Part shown: in pieces, positions 13,093 to 15,567 of the stretch | Layout: every line of letters begins with the position of its first letter | Position numbering within the stretch: position 1 is the stretch's first letter | DNA from: Rhodothermales bacterium | Lineage (GTDB): Bacteria; Bacteroidota; Rhodothermia; Rhodothermales; UBA10348 | Assembly (NCBI GenBank): GCA_030833605.1 | Contig: JAURGV010000025.1 | Location: 1-15,567, forward strand | Direction: 5' to 3' | DNA: 15,567 nucleotides | The notes under the pieces: generated by a model | What the model was told of the DNA's origin: nothing | Database searches by the model: none | The model's input: the letters and a program-made list of their open reading frames with translations, nothing else | Position numbers and translations under genes: made by a program

Positions 13093-15567
13093 TTATTGTC
13101 CGAACCCTTGACCTAAACTAAACTGAAACGTCCATTTTTTGGAACCGTCATGTTTAGTGTTAATCGCTTCGAAAGGATCAAAGTTATATCCATAAGCCAT
13201 TTCGACCATTCCCAAAATAGGTAGGAAAAAGCGCATTCCGAACCCTGCAGAACGATAAACGTCGGTTGGATTGTAACTTTTAAATGAATCCCAGGAGTTA
13301 GCAGCATCGATAAAGGCATAAGGCGCCGCCTGTAGCTGCTCGGTCTGAATGGCCATCCAGCGCAATTCAGCGGTGTATTTATTCAGGATTTTACCCCCAA
13401 ATGGGTCGTTGTCGGCACTTCTAGGTCCGAGAGCTCCGAGCGGATAGCCGCGGAGATAAACAATGTCTTTCCCGAAAAACGAGTAGAATCCTTGAGTCTC
13501 GAACGGTGAACCACCCACAATAAAGCGTTCAAAGGCCACATCGCGTTTGTCCAGTGATCCAATAAACCCATAGTCAAACGACAGTCCAAATGACACTTTG
13601 TTCAGGATGGGAGTATTCCACGAGTTGGACAATCTCCATTTGTGGTACTGAATGAGGTCCCCAACCGGAGGAGCAATCTCCAAAGAGAACGCAAACTTAG
13701 AGCCTACACTTGGGAATAACGGATGATTTGTATTGTCCCTCGTTAGCGCCTGTTTGAATGTAATTTGCTGGCTTATCCCATAAGGAAGCGTAGAAATCCA
13801 TTCTTTGTTGTTGTAGAACTGATACCCAATCGTAGATGAAAAACTGAACCACGGGTCAGGTTTCTTCAATCGCTGACTGAAAAACACGTTCTGGGAAAAG
13901 GTAAGTAGCTCCCCACCACTGCCATCGTCGAGGACGGTGAACCCAGAAATGCGAGAAAACGAGGTCGAAAACCCAACTGGACGAGGTTTTCCTTTAAACC
14001 AAGGCTCTGTATACGAAAGCGAGTACTGTTGGTAACGACGCCCGTTGGTTTGAATTCCAACGGATAAACGCTGCCCATCGCCTGCTGGCAGAGGTTTCCA
14101 TGCATCTTTCTTGAACAGATTTTGCGCGGAAAAATTATTGAAGTTGAACCGTAATTGAAGAATGAGACCGAATCGTCCCCACGTACCGGATAATTCTAGC
14201 TGATCCGTTCCCGTTTCTTCCAAGTTGTATTTTAGATCGACGGTTTTGGATTCTTCCCGGATATCAATTCCAGGTCCTGCCGCTAACGATTCCTGCGTAA
14301 AGTAATTAAGCTGAATGAGGCGACGAATAGATTCTTGAATCTGGCTACGGCTAAACGTTCTACCAGGTACGGTGGTTAATTCGCGCCGAACCACGTGGTC
14401 GTTCGTTTTAACATTCCCTGCAATGTCGATATTGCCGATGGAGTAAACTTCGCCTTCAAATATCTCAAACTTCAGGTCTAAACTGTCGTTTTCTACGGAA
14501 ATAGTTGGCTGTACGCCAAAGCGCATGTACCCTGCGTTGTAATACAAGCTGGATACGTCATCATCTTTTCCGGCGCCGTACAAATTGGTCTGCAGTTGCT
14601 TCGAATTGTAGGCGTCTCCTTTTGTAAAGCCCAGTCGTTGGGACAGCAATGCATCTTCATACAAGGTATTCCCTTCCCACTTGACATCCCGAATATGGTA
14701 TTGAGGGCCTTCACGTACATCAATTTGGATTTCGATCGAAGGTTTGCCTGTTTCAGCATTTACAATCAATACTGAATCGCGAAGCACTTGAGCGTCGTAA
14801 TACCCTTTTTCGTTGTATTTATCTACAACACGGGCCATATCCTTATCGTATTCGGCCTGATCTAGCTTGCCACTGCGCCAAAAACGCCAACCCGACTTAG
14901 GCTTGGTTTTCATGGCCTTTACTATGGCCGCTTGACTGAGGCCCTCATTACCCGTAACGACAATCGACCGTACTCGAGCTTTATTTCCTCTGTCAATATC
15001 AAACGTCAGCGACATGGTATTGTCTTCGTGTCGTTCTCTGGTCAGGTCAACCGTTGCCAGTGGGTACCCTTTTTTGGCGTAAAACTCCTCAATCACCTGA
15101 ACGGTGCGTGCAATGGCGCTTTCATGCACTGGGCCGCGTGTCACCAACGGTACTTCCTTCTGAAGATCTTTGGCATGGCCTTTTTTAATCCCCTTAAATT
15201 CGTACGCCTTTAGCTTGGGCACCTCAAGTACTTTAATTACTAAGTAAACGCCACTACCGACGCGTCTTTCCTGAAGAATCTGGACATCTTCGTAGGTGCT
15301 CAGTCGGTAAATCGAACGAATAGCATCTGCAAGTACCGGATCACCAGGCAGCGTTAACTTTTGACCAATGGTCAAACGGGAAGTTTGCTGTATAAAGCTG
15401 TTGGTGTATTCGTCGGCCGTTCCTTCTACGGAGATACCGAGAATTTCGACAATTTCAGGATTTCCTAAGGGTCCCCTACTGGCAGCGCCCGGTTGAACGG
15501 GGGTCTGGGCAGAAGAAATCCCTACAAAAATGAGAAAAGAAAAGAGGAATGAAAGGGCTCGGAGACT
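13093..15567 (-). CDS. bamA: Outer-membrane assembly factor BamA (5' end runs off the window)
   Basis: BamA folds and inserts beta-barrel proteins into the outer membrane. The reading frame stays open to the window edge and shows most of a signal peptide ('LRALSFLFSFLIFVGISSAQ'), so only a few codons are missing; 824 residues are visible. After it come POTRA domains, the first near 'VEILGISVEGTADEY', others at 'LKAYEFKGIKKGHAK', 'RVRSIVVTGNEGLS', 'HIRDVKWEGNTLYED' and 'SIGNIDIAGNVKTNDH', which makes five. The C-terminal 16-strand barrel covers roughly the last 400 residues. Loop 6 has 'YLRGYPLGALGP', the local form of the VRGF motif needed for function. The last strand is 'KWTFQFSLGQGF' followed by Gly-Gln, so the chain ends two residues beyond the usual terminal aromatic. 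A TTG at 15375 could be read as a start but would cut off the signal peptide and part of POTRA1. Confidence 0.96.
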   Translation of the reverse strand, partial: SLRALSFLFSFLIFVGISSAQTPVQPGAASRGPLGNPEIVEILGISVEGTADEYTNSFIQQTSRLTIGQKLTLPGDPVLADAIRSIYRLSTYEDVQILQERRVGSGVYLVIKVLEVPKLKAYEFKGIKKGHAKDLQKEVPLVTRGPVHESAIARTVQVIEEFYAKKGYPLATVDLTRERHEDNTMSLTFDIDRGNKARVRSIVVTGNEGLSQAAIVKAMKTKPKSGWRFWRSGKLDQAEYDKDMARVVDKYNEKGYYDAQVLRDSVLIVNAETGKPSIEIQIDVREGPQYHIRDVKWEGNTLYEDALLSQRLGFTKGDAYNSKQLQTNLYGAGKDDDVSSLYYNAGYMRFGVQPTISVENDSLDLKFEIFEGEVYSIGNIDIAGNVKTNDHVVRRELTTVPGRTFSRSQIQESIRRLIQLNYFTQESLAAGPGIDIREESKTVDLKYNLEETGTDQLELSGTWGRFGLILQLRFNFNNFSAQNLFKKDAWKPLPAGDGQRLSVGIQTNGRRYQQYSLSYTEPWFKGKPRPVGFSTSFSRISGFTVLDDGSGGELLTFSQNVFFSQRLKKPDPWFSFSSTIGYQFYNNKEWISTLPYGISQQITFKQALTRDNTNHPLFPSVGSKFAFSLEIAPPVGDLIQYHKWRLSNSWNTPILNKVSFGLSFDYGFIGSLDKRDVAFERFIVGGSPFETQGFYSFFGKDIVYLRGYPLGALGPRSADNDPFGGKILNKYTAELRWMAIQTEQLQAAPYAFIDAANSWDSFKSYNPTDVYRSAGFGMRFFLPILGMVEMAYGYNFDPFEAINTKHDGSKKWTFQFSLGQGFGQ

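Noticed and set aside
15373..15375. TTG read as the start of bamA
   Set aside because: The frame stays open to the window edge and encodes a signal peptide and the first POTRA strand upstream, so the true start is just outside the window.

Overview
The window looks like a chromosomal segment of a Gram-negative bacterium of the Bacteroidota/FCB lineage. The first gene ends in a type IX secretion (T9SS) type A sorting domain of the 'QNYPNPFNPTT' kind, which is common in Rhodothermia, Balneolia, Ignavibacteria and relatives. The right end carries bamA followed by two tandem ompH/skp genes, an arrangement typical of Bacteroidota. Base composition is balanced and looks uniform by eye. I saw no insertion sequence, tRNA, rRNA or CRISPR array.

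Left part, plus strand (145-9538). A 1007-residue T9SS-exported surface protein comes first. After a 149-base gap comes a tight five-gene cassette: three small secreted, cysteine-free, pilin-like paralogues (3318, 3861, 4412), a two-Ig-domain exported protein resembling a periplasmic chaperone or DUF916/COG1470-type protein (4897, ATGA overlap with the gene before), and a 1264-residue membrane protein (5744). The last protein has a signal peptide, two NEW3-like Ig domains, a long stretch of amphipathic beta strands resembling an outer-membrane barrel, two carboxypeptidase-regulatory-like sandwiches, and a C-terminal segment that aligns without gaps to TM3 and the beta domain of the MscS channel. 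The layout subunit-subunit-subunit-chaperone-usher resembles chaperone-usher pilus systems, but I recognise none of the proteins as a classical member. I regard it as a candidate undescribed surface-fibre system. It also carries a perfect 16-bp inverted repeat plus a T tract exactly at the start codon of its second gene, which could set subunit stoichiometry.

Right part, minus strand (9540-15567). The core block, read right to left, is bamA (signal peptide visible, start codon just outside the window), two ompH/skp-like periplasmic chaperones, a strong terminator (11808-11840), panB, surE and an OsmC-family gene. BamA and the OmpH/Skp proteins insert and escort outer-membrane proteins. PanB makes ketopantoate for CoA. 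SurE is a nucleotidase. The OsmC-like protein is a thiol-dependent peroxidase candidate. The plus and minus blocks converge with one base between the stop codons, and a small hairpin covers both stops.
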